The notes under the pieces are model-generated. The model worked only from the letters and a program-made list of their open reading frames with translations. It ran no database searches and was not told where the DNA came from. DNA of 64,000 bases from an uncultured Bacteroidales bacterium (lineage in GTDB: Bacteria; Bacteroidota; Bacteroidia; Bacteroidales; UBA932): positions 62,001 to 126,000 of the forward strand of contig CALVDG010000002.1 of assembly GCA_944326255.1 (NCBI GenBank). The letters are read 5' to 3'. Made by a program: the position numbers and the translations under genes. Positions 1 to 8,058 of this stretch are shown here, in pieces (position 1 is the first letter of the stretch; every line of letters begins with the position of its first letter).

Positions 1-2
1 TT

Positions 3-536
3 GTATTAACCATCGCAGCGGCTGCGGCTGTATGCCTGTCGGCCGGTGCACAGAATCAACAGGCTATGAACGGTAAAAAGACACTTGTGGCCTACTTCTC
101 GGCCACCGGAATCACAGAGAAGGTTGCGAAGATGATTGCGGAAACTACCGGCGGAGACCTTTATGAGATTACTCCTATACAGGAATACACAGCCGCCGAC
201 CTTGACTGGACCGACAAGACATCACGCAGCACCAAGGAGATGAATGACAGCGAGTCCAGACCGGCCATCAAGGCGGACCTGAAAGATGCGGAAAGCTATG
301 ACGTAATCTACATCGGCTACCCTATCTGGTGGAACCTTGCGCCCAGAGCGGTGAACACATTCCTGGAGACTTACGACTTCTCCGGCAAGACGGTGATACC
401 ATTCGCCACATCCGGCGGCAGCGGCATCGCCAACTCGGCTGCCCGACTCAAGAAAGAATACCCTTCCCTGAACTGGCAGAGCGGCAAGCTGCTCAACGGT
501 GCTTCCAAGAACAGCATCGAGGCCTGGCTCCGCTGA
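3..536 (+). CDS. Exported flavodoxin, 5' end outside the window
   Basis: FMN-binding flavodoxin-fold protein, probably a periplasmic electron carrier. The phosphate-binding loop appears as YFSATGITEKVA, followed by the aromatic FMN-contact loop YPIWWNLAPRAV and the FATSGGSG loop near the end. The ATG at 66 is probably not the start. The frame stays open to the left edge and reads as a hydrophobic, Ala-rich stretch ending in CLSAGAQNQQA, which looks like the end of a signal peptide with cleavage after AGA. No lipobox fits, because Val precedes the Cys. The gene therefore begins upstream, and the coordinates give the visible in-frame part only. It ends just before a hairpin terminator. What reduces an exported flavodoxin cannot be told here. 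The family is certain; the export is inferred from a partial signal. Confidence 0.85.
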   Translation, partial: VLTIAAAAAVCLSAGAQNQQAMNGKKTLVAYFSATGITEKVAKMIAETTGGDLYEITPIQEYTAADLDWTDKTSRSTKEMNDSESRPAIKADLKDAESYDVIYIGYPIWWNLAPRAVNTFLETYDFSGKTVIPFATSGGSGIANSAARLKKEYPSLNWQSGKLLNGASKNSIEAWLR

Positions 537-561
537 GTCGGATAAACAAGTTCTTTCGTGC

Positions 562-595
562 AAAAAAGACTGGCCGCATCAGGTCAGTCTTTTTT
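562..595. terminator. Bidirectional hairpin terminator
   Basis: Inverted arms at 562-575 and 582-595 pair over 14 bases with one G-T pair and a 6-base loop. A-run on the left and T-run on the right make it work for both the flavodoxin gene and the leftward channel gene. The channel stop codon (584-586) lies inside the right arm. Confidence 0.85.
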
Positions 596-1321
596 GTTGA
601 GGCGGTCCTTCATGGAGGCGATGAAGGCCGAGCTGATGATACCGGTGGGGATGGCCAGCATGGCGATGCCGACGAAGCTGATGAAGGCGCAGAGGATGCG
701 GCCTATTGGCGTGACCGGATAGATGTCACCGTAACCCACCGTAGTGAATGTTATGACGGCCCACCACATGCTGTCTCCGATGTTCTTGAAGACTTCGGGC
801 TGCGCTCCCTTCTCCACGAAATAGACCAGTATCGCGGAGAAACAGATGATGATCAGGCAGGCGGTAAACGCCGTCAGCAGCTCGGAACGCACTGACTTCA
901 TCACCTTCAGGATAAGCTGGAAGGCTGTCGAATATCGTATCAGCTTGAACACCACGAACACATACGGAAGGATGATGATGTGGACGATCTCGGTGTCCCA
1001 GTAGAAATAGGTCATCACAAACGGAATGACCGCCACCAGGTCCACCAGACCGTAGAAGGAGAAAACATACTTCAGGCGGCTACGGTACGCCGGCAGATCG
1101 GGATAAAGCGCGGGTGCGGAATAAATCCGAAGCACGTACTCTATCAGGAATACCAGCGAGGCAAAATGTATGAAACTCTGGAACAGCCAGCTGTACTGCT
1201 GGAACTCCTTGAATGATGACAGCACCACCGATGCGATGGACAGCATAATGAAAAGCATGGCGATAAAGCGCACCGCCCTGCTTCTCAAAAATCCCTGTAC
1301 GATATCAATATGTTTTCTCAT
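584..1321 (-). CDS. Voltage-gated-type potassium channel (ion transporter family)
   Basis: Inner-membrane cation channel of 245 residues with the six-helix (S1-S6) plan. Helix S1 is at about 17-36, with further hydrophobic segments near 48-62, 84-106 and 113-130, S5 near 148-172 and S6 near 205-235. The pore loop carries the K+ selectivity filter TTVGYGD at 193-199, so potassium is the likely ion. The S4 region around 125-145 has only a few basic residues (K126, R129, K139, K142), so voltage sensing may be weak. There is no C-terminal RCK or cyclic-nucleotide domain; the protein stops soon after S6. It is a single gene with its own -7 box at 1341-1348, divergent from the downstream lipoprotein gene. 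Confidence 0.88.
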   Translation of the reverse strand: MRKHIDIVQGFLRSRAVRFIAMLFIMLSIASVVLSSFKEFQQYSWLFQSFIHFASLVFLIEYVLRIYSAPALYPDLPAYRSRLKYVFSFYGLVDLVAVIPFVMTYFYWDTEIVHIIILPYVFVVFKLIRYSTAFQLILKVMKSVRSELLTAFTACLIIICFSAILVYFVEKGAQPEVFKNIGDSMWWAVITFTTVGYGDIYPVTPIGRILCAFISFVGIAMLAIPTGIISSAFIASMKDRLNKKD

Positions 1322-1340
1322 AGCTGATTTTTCAGTCCTT

Positions 1341-1348
1341 CAAATTTA
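1341..1348 (-). promoter_or_regulatory. -7 box for the potassium channel gene
   Basis: Minus-strand TAAATTTG matches the Bacteroidota TAnnTTTG box, 19 bases upstream of the channel ATG. No clear TTTG -33 element was found. The box abuts a 16-bp palindrome at 1347-1362. Confidence 0.5.
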
Positions 1349-1362
1349 CAAAAATTTTTGTA
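1347..1362. promoter_or_regulatory. 16-bp perfect palindrome between divergent genes
   Basis: TACAAAAATTTTTGTA is a perfect palindrome in the 72-base gap between the channel and lipoprotein genes, overlapping the edge of the channel -7 box. It could be an operator or simply A/T-tract symmetry in promoter DNA. Confidence 0.3.
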
Positions 1363-1393
1363 CCTTTACAGATAATATCTAAATATAACCCTT

Positions 1394-2167
1394 ATGAGAA
1401 AATACGTCTTTATATCCTTTATCACATTCGTTGCTGCGTCCCTTACAGTGTCCTGCGACAAGAACAACAATACGGAAACTTTACCTGAGCAGAAACCGGA
1501 TCATCCAGTCCTTGCCCCTACAGCACCTGTCATTACTGATTTATCAGAAACTCTTGAGAATGAACTAATGCACTCTTCTATACGTTTTGAAGTAGAGGTC
1601 GGTACAGCTGACAGTGCTTATGTCCATGTGACAACACCTGATGGTGAGGAAGTTTTCAACAAAGACATTGTCACAGGCAGTGCAAATATTATAGATGTAG
1701 ACGATCTTGAACCTGAAACTGTATACACTATTAACGCAACGGCCATCAATATAGCGGAAGACGGTAGTCAGCTGAGTGCTTCGGCATCATTGGAAATCTC
1801 CACGGCAGCCGAGCCCGAGTACCTTACTCTAATAGACGCGACCGAGAACTCCTATGCTTTCAGGGTATACTCCAAATCAGAGACTGGATTCTGGTTCACA
1901 AGCGGAGAATATGCTGCCCTGGACTATATAGTACCCGGATGGAGCACAGACAACCAGGAAAGCCTTGAGCAGATTCTGATGTCCATATACCCTTTCGAGG
2001 GCATGGGTGACATGACCATAGAATGTGTGGACGGGGAGCAGCCGGAATGGGCAGAGATTCCCATCGATGTTTTTCCTGACACACATTACTTTATCCTGGC
2101 TGCAGACAAGGACGCGGAGGGCAATATCATAGGTGATGTGGCATTTCTGGATTTCAACACCCTGTAG
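1394..2167 (+). CDS. Lipoprotein with fibronectin type III-like domain
   Basis: Predicted surface or periplasmic lipoprotein of 257 residues and unknown function. The N-terminus has a hydrophobic stretch ending in a lipobox-like SLTVSC (Cys21), followed by an Asp/Asn/Lys/Glu-rich tether (DKNNNTETLPEQKPD). Residues about 45-135 look like a fibronectin type III-like beta sandwich (a segment LEPETVYTINATAIN resembles the usual tyrosine-corner strand). Residues 140-257 form a second beta-rich domain that I do not recognise. It is monocistronic, bounded by a hairpin terminator at 2182-2225. Codon use and base composition look somewhat more AT-rich in its first half than in neighbouring genes. Confidence 0.75.
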   Translation: MRKYVFISFITFVAASLTVSCDKNNNTETLPEQKPDHPVLAPTAPVITDLSETLENELMHSSIRFEVEVGTADSAYVHVTTPDGEEVFNKDIVTGSANIIDVDDLEPETVYTINATAINIAEDGSQLSASASLEISTAAEPEYLTLIDATENSYAFRVYSKSETGFWFTSGEYAALDYIVPGWSTDNQESLEQILMSIYPFEGMGDMTIECVDGEQPEWAEIPIDVFPDTHYFILAADKDAEGNIIGDVAFLDFNTL

Positions 2168-2181
2168 CAGCAATTCCCAGA

Positions 2182-2225
2182 TAAAAAACAAGGCCGCACG
2201 GATTTCTCCGGACGACCTTGTCTTT
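2182..2225. terminator. Terminator of the lysine operon (bidirectional)
   Basis: Arms at 2188-2202 and 2207-2221 pair with three mismatches. Read leftwards it ends in a run of six T, so it mainly stops the 16-gene operon after the serpin. Read rightwards the T-run is short, giving weaker termination of the lipoprotein gene. Confidence 0.75.
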
Positions 2226-2242
2226 TATAATACCGACGGCTA

Positions 2243-3424
2243 CTACAGATTGCGGACCAGGCCCATGAAGAGGACGGTACCGGAGGTGCGCTCGCGGATG
2301 AGGAATACGAACGGACGGTCCACTGTAAAGCGGACGGGTTCCGGACCGAGAGAAGCACGCATCATACTGACTGATGTGATGGCCGCAGCCTCGGAGCCTT
2401 CCTCATTGACCTCAATGAAGGTCTTCTGCCTAACCTCGCTGATCATCAGCGGCTCTTTTGACATACTTGAGAAATCAGCCGAAGAAGTAAAGGCCTCCTT
2501 CATGCCCAGTCTCTGCAGGGCTGCGTTGAGGGATATCTCGTATTCGGCCTTGAAAGACGGCAGCATCAGCCTTATCTCACCGGTCTGGAGACCGGCGGAA
2601 AACTTGCCGAGCAACTCATTGTCCAGTCCGGTGACAAACTCATCCACAGAGACCCCGTCAGCCGGAATAATCACGTCCATTACGAAATTCCTGTCTTCAC
2701 CGTAGGGAAGTTCGACCATGGAACCTTCTGAGCCCATATAGTAAGGGAAATGGGCCTTATTGTGCATGAACTTGACCTGCGAGTCGTTGCTGTCCCCGTG
2801 GAAAGTATCCTCACGGGTAAGGGAAGCATCGAATGGAGTTGTCCACAGTCCTTTAAAGTACAGTGCATTGAGCAGATAGAGCTGTGTCGTCGGATCAATG
2901 GCCTCTATCATCTTGTCGATACGGCCGGCAGTATTGTCAGCACACCACCGGTTGATGACGGACACAGATGCAGGATCGGCAAAATCCAAGTTGGTCACCA
3001 TCGCATCGTAATTCTTCCTGACCTTCCTGCAGAATCTGCCTTTGAGGGGAAATGCGTCGGACACCCAGATGGAATTGGCTGCATTGAGCTCCACTCCGTC
3101 CGGCTCTGACGCAAAGAGGTCCATAACACTGCGGTTATATTCGTTGACTTCCTTTATGGAGCAGTCAAAACCCAGGGCGGACAGCATCTCCTGCTGCGTA
3201 GTCTCCGAAGCGCCGTTGGCTGTCATGGACAGGGCCAGTGACGCACTCATGGGAGAGATGAATACTATGTCCGAGCCGTCATTGGAAACGACATCCTGAA
3301 ACAGCCCGAAAGCAAAAGAGGGAACTGCTCCGGCAGTCCCTCCTTTGATATTGTCGTCAGCCTGCGCGACAACAGGCATCAGAGCCATTGCCGCTGCAAG
3401 CATCATATACATGGATTTTCTCAT
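2243..3424 (-). CDS. Secreted serpin (serine/cysteine protease inhibitor)
   Basis: Serpin of 393 residues with a Sec signal peptide (hydrophobic core 6-20, probable cut after AQA at about 22) and no lipobox. The hinge EEGSEAAAIT at 341-350 has the small-residue pattern of inhibitory serpins, which trap a protease through loop insertion. Counting Gly343 as P15 gives Ala357 as P1, Arg356 as P2 and Ser358 as P1'. This predicts an elastase-like target, or a trypsin-like one if the bond is shifted by one residue. The C-terminal signature RPFVFLIRERTSG follows at 370-382. Its ATG shares one base with the etfA stop (TAATG), so it is the translationally coupled last gene of the lysine operon. A target outside the cell or in the periplasm is inferred. 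Confidence 0.93.
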   Translation of the reverse strand: MRKSMYMMLAAAMALMPVVAQADDNIKGGTAGAVPSFAFGLFQDVVSNDGSDIVFISPMSASLALSMTANGASETTQQEMLSALGFDCSIKEVNEYNRSVMDLFASEPDGVELNAANSIWVSDAFPLKGRFCRKVRKNYDAMVTNLDFADPASVSVINRWCADNTAGRIDKMIEAIDPTTQLYLLNALYFKGLWTTPFDASLTREDTFHGDSNDSQVKFMHNKAHFPYYMGSEGSMVELPYGEDRNFVMDVIIPADGVSVDEFVTGLDNELLGKFSAGLQTGEIRLMLPSFKAEYEISLNAALQRLGMKEAFTSSADFSSMSKEPLMISEVRQKTFIEVNEEGSEAAAITSVSMMRASLGPEPVRFTVDRPFVFLIRERTSGTVLFMGLVRNL

Positions 3425-4440
3425 TATTTCTGCATTTCTTTTCTGAGTCTTTCAGTCAGCAGAGGCACTATCTTGTTGACATCCCCTACTATTCCGATAT
3501 CGGACACGCTGAAGATAGGCGCGAACTTGTCCTTATTGACAGCGACGATATAGTCAGACTCCTCCATACCGGCCAGGTGCTGGATGGCACCGGAGATACC
3601 GAGGGCAAGGTAGAGGTCGGGGCGGACGGTCTTTCCAGTCTGGCCCACCTGACGGTCATGAGGCATGATACCGGCATCCACCATCGCACGGGATGCGGAC
3701 ACCTGAGCTCCAAGTACATCCGCAAGCTCTTCGAGTTTGGCAAATCCCTCCTTGCAACCGACACCACGGCCTCCGGACACGAGAATCTTCGCCTCGGAGA
3801 TATCCACTTTGTTCTTCTCCTCCTTGATCTCCTCTATAAGTCTCACTTTGATCTTGGAGTGGTCAAACTTGGTCTCAAAACGTACGATAGAGCCTGTACG
3901 GCCGGGCTCGGGGTCACGCTTGGGCATCACACCGGGACGGACTGTGGACATCTGGGGACGGTGCTCCGTACACATGATGGTGGCCATGAGGTTGCCGCCG
4001 AAAGCGGGACGGGTCATCATCAGCTGCTTGTCCTCTGATATCTCCAGCTTGGTGCAGTCAGCGGTAAGACCTGTGGCCAGACGGGCCGAAAGCCTGGGTG
4101 CCAAGTCACGTCCGATAGTAGTGGCTCCGAAAAGCACTATGTTGGGGCGTACCGCATCGATAATCTGGGAAACAGCCTGAGCGTATTCCTCAGTTACATA
4201 GTCCTTCAACTCGGGATGGTCAGTCACTACCACCTCGTCCGCTCCGTACTCGAACAGAGTCTGGATCAGGGGCTCTACATTGTAGCCGGCGAGGATGGCC
4301 ACCACCTTCTCTCCGAGGGCATCGGCCAGGTCACGTGCCTTTCCTATAAGCTCGAGAGCGACAGACTGAACAACACCGCCTCTCTGCTCCGCGAACACAT
4401 ATACGTTCTTATAATCATTTTTATTATTCATATTGCTCAA
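3424..4440 (-). CDS. etfA: Electron transfer flavoprotein alpha subunit
   Basis: Alpha subunit (338 residues) of the ETF that passes electrons to or from butyryl-CoA dehydrogenase. The N-terminal ETF domain starts at NVYVFAEQRGG. The C-terminal FAD-binding domain has LVSGGRGVG, GAQVSASRAMVDAG, the QVGQTGKTV loop and ALGISGAIQHLAGM in the usual order. It lies 10 bases downstream of etfB and overlaps the serpin start by one base. With EtfB it likely forms the bifurcating partner of Bcd in the same operon, with NADH as donor and ferredoxin plus crotonyl-CoA as acceptors. That role rests on the EtfB motif. Confidence 0.95.
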   Translation of the reverse strand: MSNMNNKNDYKNVYVFAEQRGGVVQSVALELIGKARDLADALGEKVVAILAGYNVEPLIQTLFEYGADEVVVTDHPELKDYVTEEYAQAVSQIIDAVRPNIVLFGATTIGRDLAPRLSARLATGLTADCTKLEISEDKQLMMTRPAFGGNLMATIMCTEHRPQMSTVRPGVMPKRDPEPGRTGSIVRFETKFDHSKIKVRLIEEIKEEKNKVDISEAKILVSGGRGVGCKEGFAKLEELADVLGAQVSASRAMVDAGIMPHDRQVGQTGKTVRPDLYLALGISGAIQHLAGMEESDYIVAVNKDKFAPIFSVSDIGIVGDVNKIVPLLTERLRKEMQK

Positions 4441-4450
4441 ATTTACGGTG

Positions 4451-5236
4451 TTAGATAATGAATTTCTCTTTCAGTCTGGAAACGATGATGCCTACTGCCT
4501 CCTCGGGATCGACCTCGAACACCTCTCCGGGAGCCTTGAGACCCTTGGTAAAGGCCTTGAGCACCTTGGTCGGAGAACCTTTCAGACCGAGCTTGCTCTC
4601 GTCCACGTCTATCTTGTCGGCACTCCAGATCTCCACATTCTTATTGTAGGCCTCCACGATGCCGGGAGCACTCATATATCTGGGCTTCACAGCAGAAGAC
4701 AGCACAGTCAGAAGGCAGGGCATCTGAGCCTCGAGTATCTGTACTCCGTCCTCTGTCTCCCTGGTGACTCTGAGAGCCTTGCCGCCTTTCTCGACTTCAA
4801 GTCCGCACACGTATGACACCTGGGGGATATCGAGATGCTCTGCAGTCTGAGGGCCTACCTGGGCAGTATCACCGTCGATGGCCTGACGGCCTGTGATGAT
4901 CAGATCCCACTCAAGGGTTCTGAGCGCGCCTGCGAGGGCATTCGAGGTAGCGAGAGTGTCCGCTCCTGCAAACTTTCTGTCGGTCAGAAGGATTGCCCTG
5001 TCCACACCCATTGCGAAGGCTTCCCTGAGTATCTGGTCGGCCTGGGGAGGTCCCATGGTTATTACTGTAACGTGGGCACCGTACTGATCCTTGAGACGGA
5101 GAGCCATCTCCAGTCCGCCCTTGTCATCGGGGTTCATAATACTGGGCACACCGTCCCTGATCAGTGTACCGGTCACGGGATTGATCTTTATCTCGGTAGT
5201 ATCCGGAACCTGCTTGATACAAACTACTATATTCAT
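4451..5236 (-). CDS. etfB: Electron transfer flavoprotein beta subunit, bifurcating type
   Basis: ETF beta subunit of 261 residues. It starts MNIVVCIKQVPDTTEIKINP and carries GRQAIDGDTAQVGP at 116-129. As I recall, this DGDTAQVGP form marks ETFs that bind a second FAD in the beta subunit and bifurcate electrons, whereas AMP-binding respiratory ETFs have a different motif here. This fits a fermenter in which crotonyl-CoA reduction is coupled to ferredoxin reduction. It lies 12 bases after bcd and 10 before etfA in the lysine operon. Confidence 0.95.
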   Translation of the reverse strand: MNIVVCIKQVPDTTEIKINPVTGTLIRDGVPSIMNPDDKGGLEMALRLKDQYGAHVTVITMGPPQADQILREAFAMGVDRAILLTDRKFAGADTLATSNALAGALRTLEWDLIITGRQAIDGDTAQVGPQTAEHLDIPQVSYVCGLEVEKGGKALRVTRETEDGVQILEAQMPCLLTVLSSAVKPRYMSAPGIVEAYNKNVEIWSADKIDVDESKLGLKGSPTKVLKAFTKGLKAPGEVFEVDPEEAVGIIVSRLKEKFII

Positions 5237-5248
5237 ACTCTACTGATT

Positions 5249-6391
5249 TTACTTTTTAAACATACTGGCTGCAATCACCATTCTCTGAACTTCGGATGTT
5301 CCCTCGTAGATCTCGGTGATCTTGGCATCACGCATCATGCGCTCCACGGGATACTCACGGGTGTATCCGTAACCGCCGTGGAACTGCACTGCCTTTGTGG
5401 TCACTTCCATGGCCGTCTCAGCCGCAAAGAGCTTGGCCATAGCGGCATCTGCCGAATACGGCTCCTTGCAGTCCTTCTTGAAGGCTGCCGAACGCACCAG
5501 CAGACGTGATGCCTCGACCCTGGTCTTCAGGTCGGCCATCTGGAACTGGGTGTTCTGGAACTGAGAGAGCGACTTGCCGAACTGCTTGCGCTCCATAGTG
5601 TACTTAACGGTCTCATCCAGAGCGCCCTGGGCTATGCCGAGAGCCTGTGAGGCGATACCGATACGGCCTCCGTCAAGGGTCTTCATCGCGATGGCGAATC
5701 CGCCACCCACCTTGCCGAGCAGATTGCCCTTGGGTATGCGGCAGTCGGAGAAGATCAGCTCAGCTGTAGCGGAGCCCCTGATACCCATCTTCAGCTCCTT
5801 CTTGCCCACCTCGAAACCGGGAGTGCCGGCCTCCACGATAAACGCGGATATACCCTTGTTCTTCAAGGATTTGTCAGTCATGGCGAAGATTACATAGACA
5901 TGTGCGTGTCCGGCATTGGTGATGAATATCTTGTTGCCGTTGAGCACCCACTCGTCTCCGTCGAGAACAGCTGTGGTCTGCTGTGCCGAGGCATCGGTGC
6001 CGGCATTGGGCTCAGTCAGACCGAAAGCTCCAAGCCATTCTCCTGAGGCGAGCTTGGGCAGGTACTTGCGCTTCTGCTCCTCGGTTCCGTGCTCGAAAAT
6101 GGGGGCAAGGCAGAGGGAGGTATGGGCCGAGAGCACTACACCGGTAGTGGCGCATACTCTCGAAAGCTCCTCTACTGCGATGGTGTACATTATATTGTCT
6201 CCTCCTGCTCCGCCGTACTCAACGGGAAGAGGTATACCGAAAAGTCCCAGAGGCGCCATCTTCTGGACTGTCTCTATGGGAAACCTCTCCTGCTCGTCTA
6301 TCTCTGCAGCCAGAGGCTTTACTTCCTTCTCGGCAAATTCTCTGATCATCTGCCTGAAAAGCGACTGCGTAGGTGTGAGTTTGAAATTCAT
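5249..6391 (-). CDS. bcd: Butyryl-CoA dehydrogenase (short-chain acyl-CoA dehydrogenase)
   Basis: FAD enzyme of 380 residues reducing crotonyl-CoA to butyryl-CoA with EtfAB. Family landmarks are present: LTEPNAGTDASAQQTTA for FAD/substrate binding, FITNAGHA, the C-terminal QFHGGYGYTREYPVERMMRD and the catalytic base Glu363 in IYEGTSE, the position typical of short/medium-chain dehydrogenases. The length matches bacterial butyryl-CoA dehydrogenases. In the lysine pathway it acts on crotonyl-CoA released by Kal and on that made by Hbd/Crt. It sits between hbd and etfB with gaps of 20 and 12 bases. Confidence 0.94.
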   Translation of the reverse strand: MNFKLTPTQSLFRQMIREFAEKEVKPLAAEIDEQERFPIETVQKMAPLGLFGIPLPVEYGGAGGDNIMYTIAVEELSRVCATTGVVLSAHTSLCLAPIFEHGTEEQKRKYLPKLASGEWLGAFGLTEPNAGTDASAQQTTAVLDGDEWVLNGNKIFITNAGHAHVYVIFAMTDKSLKNKGISAFIVEAGTPGFEVGKKELKMGIRGSATAELIFSDCRIPKGNLLGKVGGGFAIAMKTLDGGRIGIASQALGIAQGALDETVKYTMERKQFGKSLSQFQNTQFQMADLKTRVEASRLLVRSAAFKKDCKEPYSADAAMAKLFAAETAMEVTTKAVQFHGGYGYTREYPVERMMRDAKITEIYEGTSEVQRMVIAASMFKK

Positions 6392-6411
6392 ATTCTGTAA
6401 TGTTTAAAGTT

Positions 6412-7260
6412 TTAGTATTTGTAAAATCCTTCTCCTGTCTTGCGGCCCAGAAGTCCGGCACGCACCATCTTCCTCAGCAGTGGATGAGGACGGTATTTGT
6501 CGTCTCCGAACTCGCTGTGAAGCACCTCCATGATGGCCAGGCACACGTCCAGTCCGATCAGGTCTGCCAGTGCGAGGGGACCCATAGGATGGTTGGCTCC
6601 GAGCTTCATGGCTGCGTCGATGTCATCGCGGGAAGCCACTCCGTCTGCCAGAATGCCCACAGCCTCGTTCACCATAGGGATGAGGATGCGGTTTACAACG
6701 AAACCGGGAGCCTCGTTGACAGCCACGGGGGTCTTGCCGATCTCCTGGCACAGGGCGAATACAGCGTCAAACACTTCCTGCGAGGTCATCTGTCCCTTGA
6801 TGATCTCCACGAGCTTCATCACGGTGGCGGGATTGAAGAAATGCATACCGATTACATGGCAGGGCCTTGAGATATTGGCCGCGATACCGGTAATGGACAG
6901 AGACGATGTGTTGGTGGCTATGATGGTCTCCTTCCTGCAGATAGAGTCCAGTTCCTTGAACAGCTCGATCTTCAGGTTCATCTCCTCCACCGCTGCCTCG
7001 ATGATGAGGTCGGAGTCAGCGATGTCCTTGTAGTCTGTGGTCAGGGTGATGTTGGCCAGAGCGGCATCCATAGCAGCCTGCTCCATCTTGCCTTTCTCGA
7101 CGAGCTTGCCGAGGGATTTGGTGATTCTGGCCATAGCCTTGGCGTTGGAAGCCTCGCTGCGGCTCTTCATGGTGACTTTACGTCCGGCCTGTGCGAAAGC
7201 CTGGACGATGCCGGATCCCATGGTTCCGGTTCCGATTACGGAAATTTTCTCTATTATCAT
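6412..7260 (-). CDS. hbd: 3-hydroxybutyryl-CoA dehydrogenase
   Basis: NAD(P)-dependent 3-hydroxyacyl-CoA dehydrogenase of 282 residues. The Rossmann motif GTGTMGSG begins at residue 10, the catalytic His140 lies in HFFNP, and NEAPGFVVNRIL marks the start of the C-terminal dimerisation domain. It reduces acetoacetyl-CoA to 3-hydroxybutyryl-CoA. Its place in the lysine operon means the acetoacetyl-CoA made by the CoA-transferase can be carried on to butyryl-CoA instead of only being cleaved by a thiolase. Thirteen bases separate it from crt. Confidence 0.95.
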   Translation of the reverse strand: MIIEKISVIGTGTMGSGIVQAFAQAGRKVTMKSRSEASNAKAMARITKSLGKLVEKGKMEQAAMDAALANITLTTDYKDIADSDLIIEAAVEEMNLKIELFKELDSICRKETIIATNTSSLSITGIAANISRPCHVIGMHFFNPATVMKLVEIIKGQMTSQEVFDAVFALCQEIGKTPVAVNEAPGFVVNRILIPMVNEAVGILADGVASRDDIDAAMKLGANHPMGPLALADLIGLDVCLAIMEVLHSEFGDDKYRPHPLLRKMVRAGLLGRKTGEGFYKY

Positions 7261-7273
7261 AACTGTCAGTGTT

Positions 7274-8053
7274 TTATCTGTTCTTAAATTCTGGTTTGCC
7301 TTTTTCCAGGAATGCTTTCATACCGGTTTTCTGATCTTCGGTAGCGAAACACTCGGAAAAGGCGCGGTTCTCGGTTGCAAGAGCCGTGGTCTCGTCCATA
7401 TCGTAGTTGGAGTTGATGCAGGCCTTCGCCTTGCGCACCGCAATGGGAGCATTGGCCATGATGTCACGGGCCAGTCCCAGGACATAGTCCATCAGTTCCT
7501 CGGGGGGCAGCACATGATTGACCAGACCTATGCGCAGAGCCTCCTCGGCATTGATTACTCTGCCGGAATAAATCATCTCCTTGGCATAGCCCTGTCCCAC
7601 CAGCTTGGGCAGGCGGTAAGTCCCCGAAAAGCCTGGAATGATGCCCAGCTTCACCTCCGGCTGGCCGAATTTGGCCTTTTCCGAGGCAATACGGATATCG
7701 CAGGCCATGGCCAGCTCACACCCTCCTCCAAGGGCATAGCCGTTCACGGCGGCTATCACCGGTATCGGCAGCTCCTCTATCCTGCGGAAGACCTCGGCTC
7801 CGAAACGGCCGAAGTCCAGTCCCTGTTCAGCGTCGAATCCTGCCATCTGGGAGATATCGGCTCCGGCCACGAAGGACTTGGGTCCGTCTCCACGGATAAT
7901 CAGCACGGCCGTACCTTCAGGAAGATCCAGCACAAAACTGTTTATCTCCTCCAGCACAGGACGGCTCAGCGAGTTGAGCGACTGAGGATGCGAGATGCTC
8001 AGGATACATATTCCTGCCTCCGGAGTCTCTGCCTTCAAAAATTTATATTCCAT
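7274..8053 (-). CDS. crt: Crotonase (3-hydroxybutyryl-CoA dehydratase)
   Basis: Enoyl-CoA hydratase family protein of 259 residues. The oxyanion-hole loops are at GADISQMAGFD and NGYALGGGCE. The two catalytic glutamates are Glu113 (GGGCE) and Glu133 (GQPEVKLG), 20 residues apart as in the well-studied mitochondrial crotonase. It interconverts 3-hydroxybutyryl-CoA and crotonyl-CoA and works with Hbd, whose gene is next in the operon. It starts 5 bases after the CoA-transferase B gene. Confidence 0.93.
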   Translation of the reverse strand: MEYKFLKAETPEAGICILSISHPQSLNSLSRPVLEEINSFVLDLPEGTAVLIIRGDGPKSFVAGADISQMAGFDAEQGLDFGRFGAEVFRRIEELPIPVIAAVNGYALGGGCELAMACDIRIASEKAKFGQPEVKLGIIPGFSGTYRLPKLVGQGYAKEMIYSGRVINAEEALRIGLVNHVLPPEELMDYVLGLARDIMANAPIAVRKAKACINSNYDMDETTALATENRAFSECFATEDQKTGMKAFLEKGKPEFKNR

Positions 8054-8058
8054 AACCG

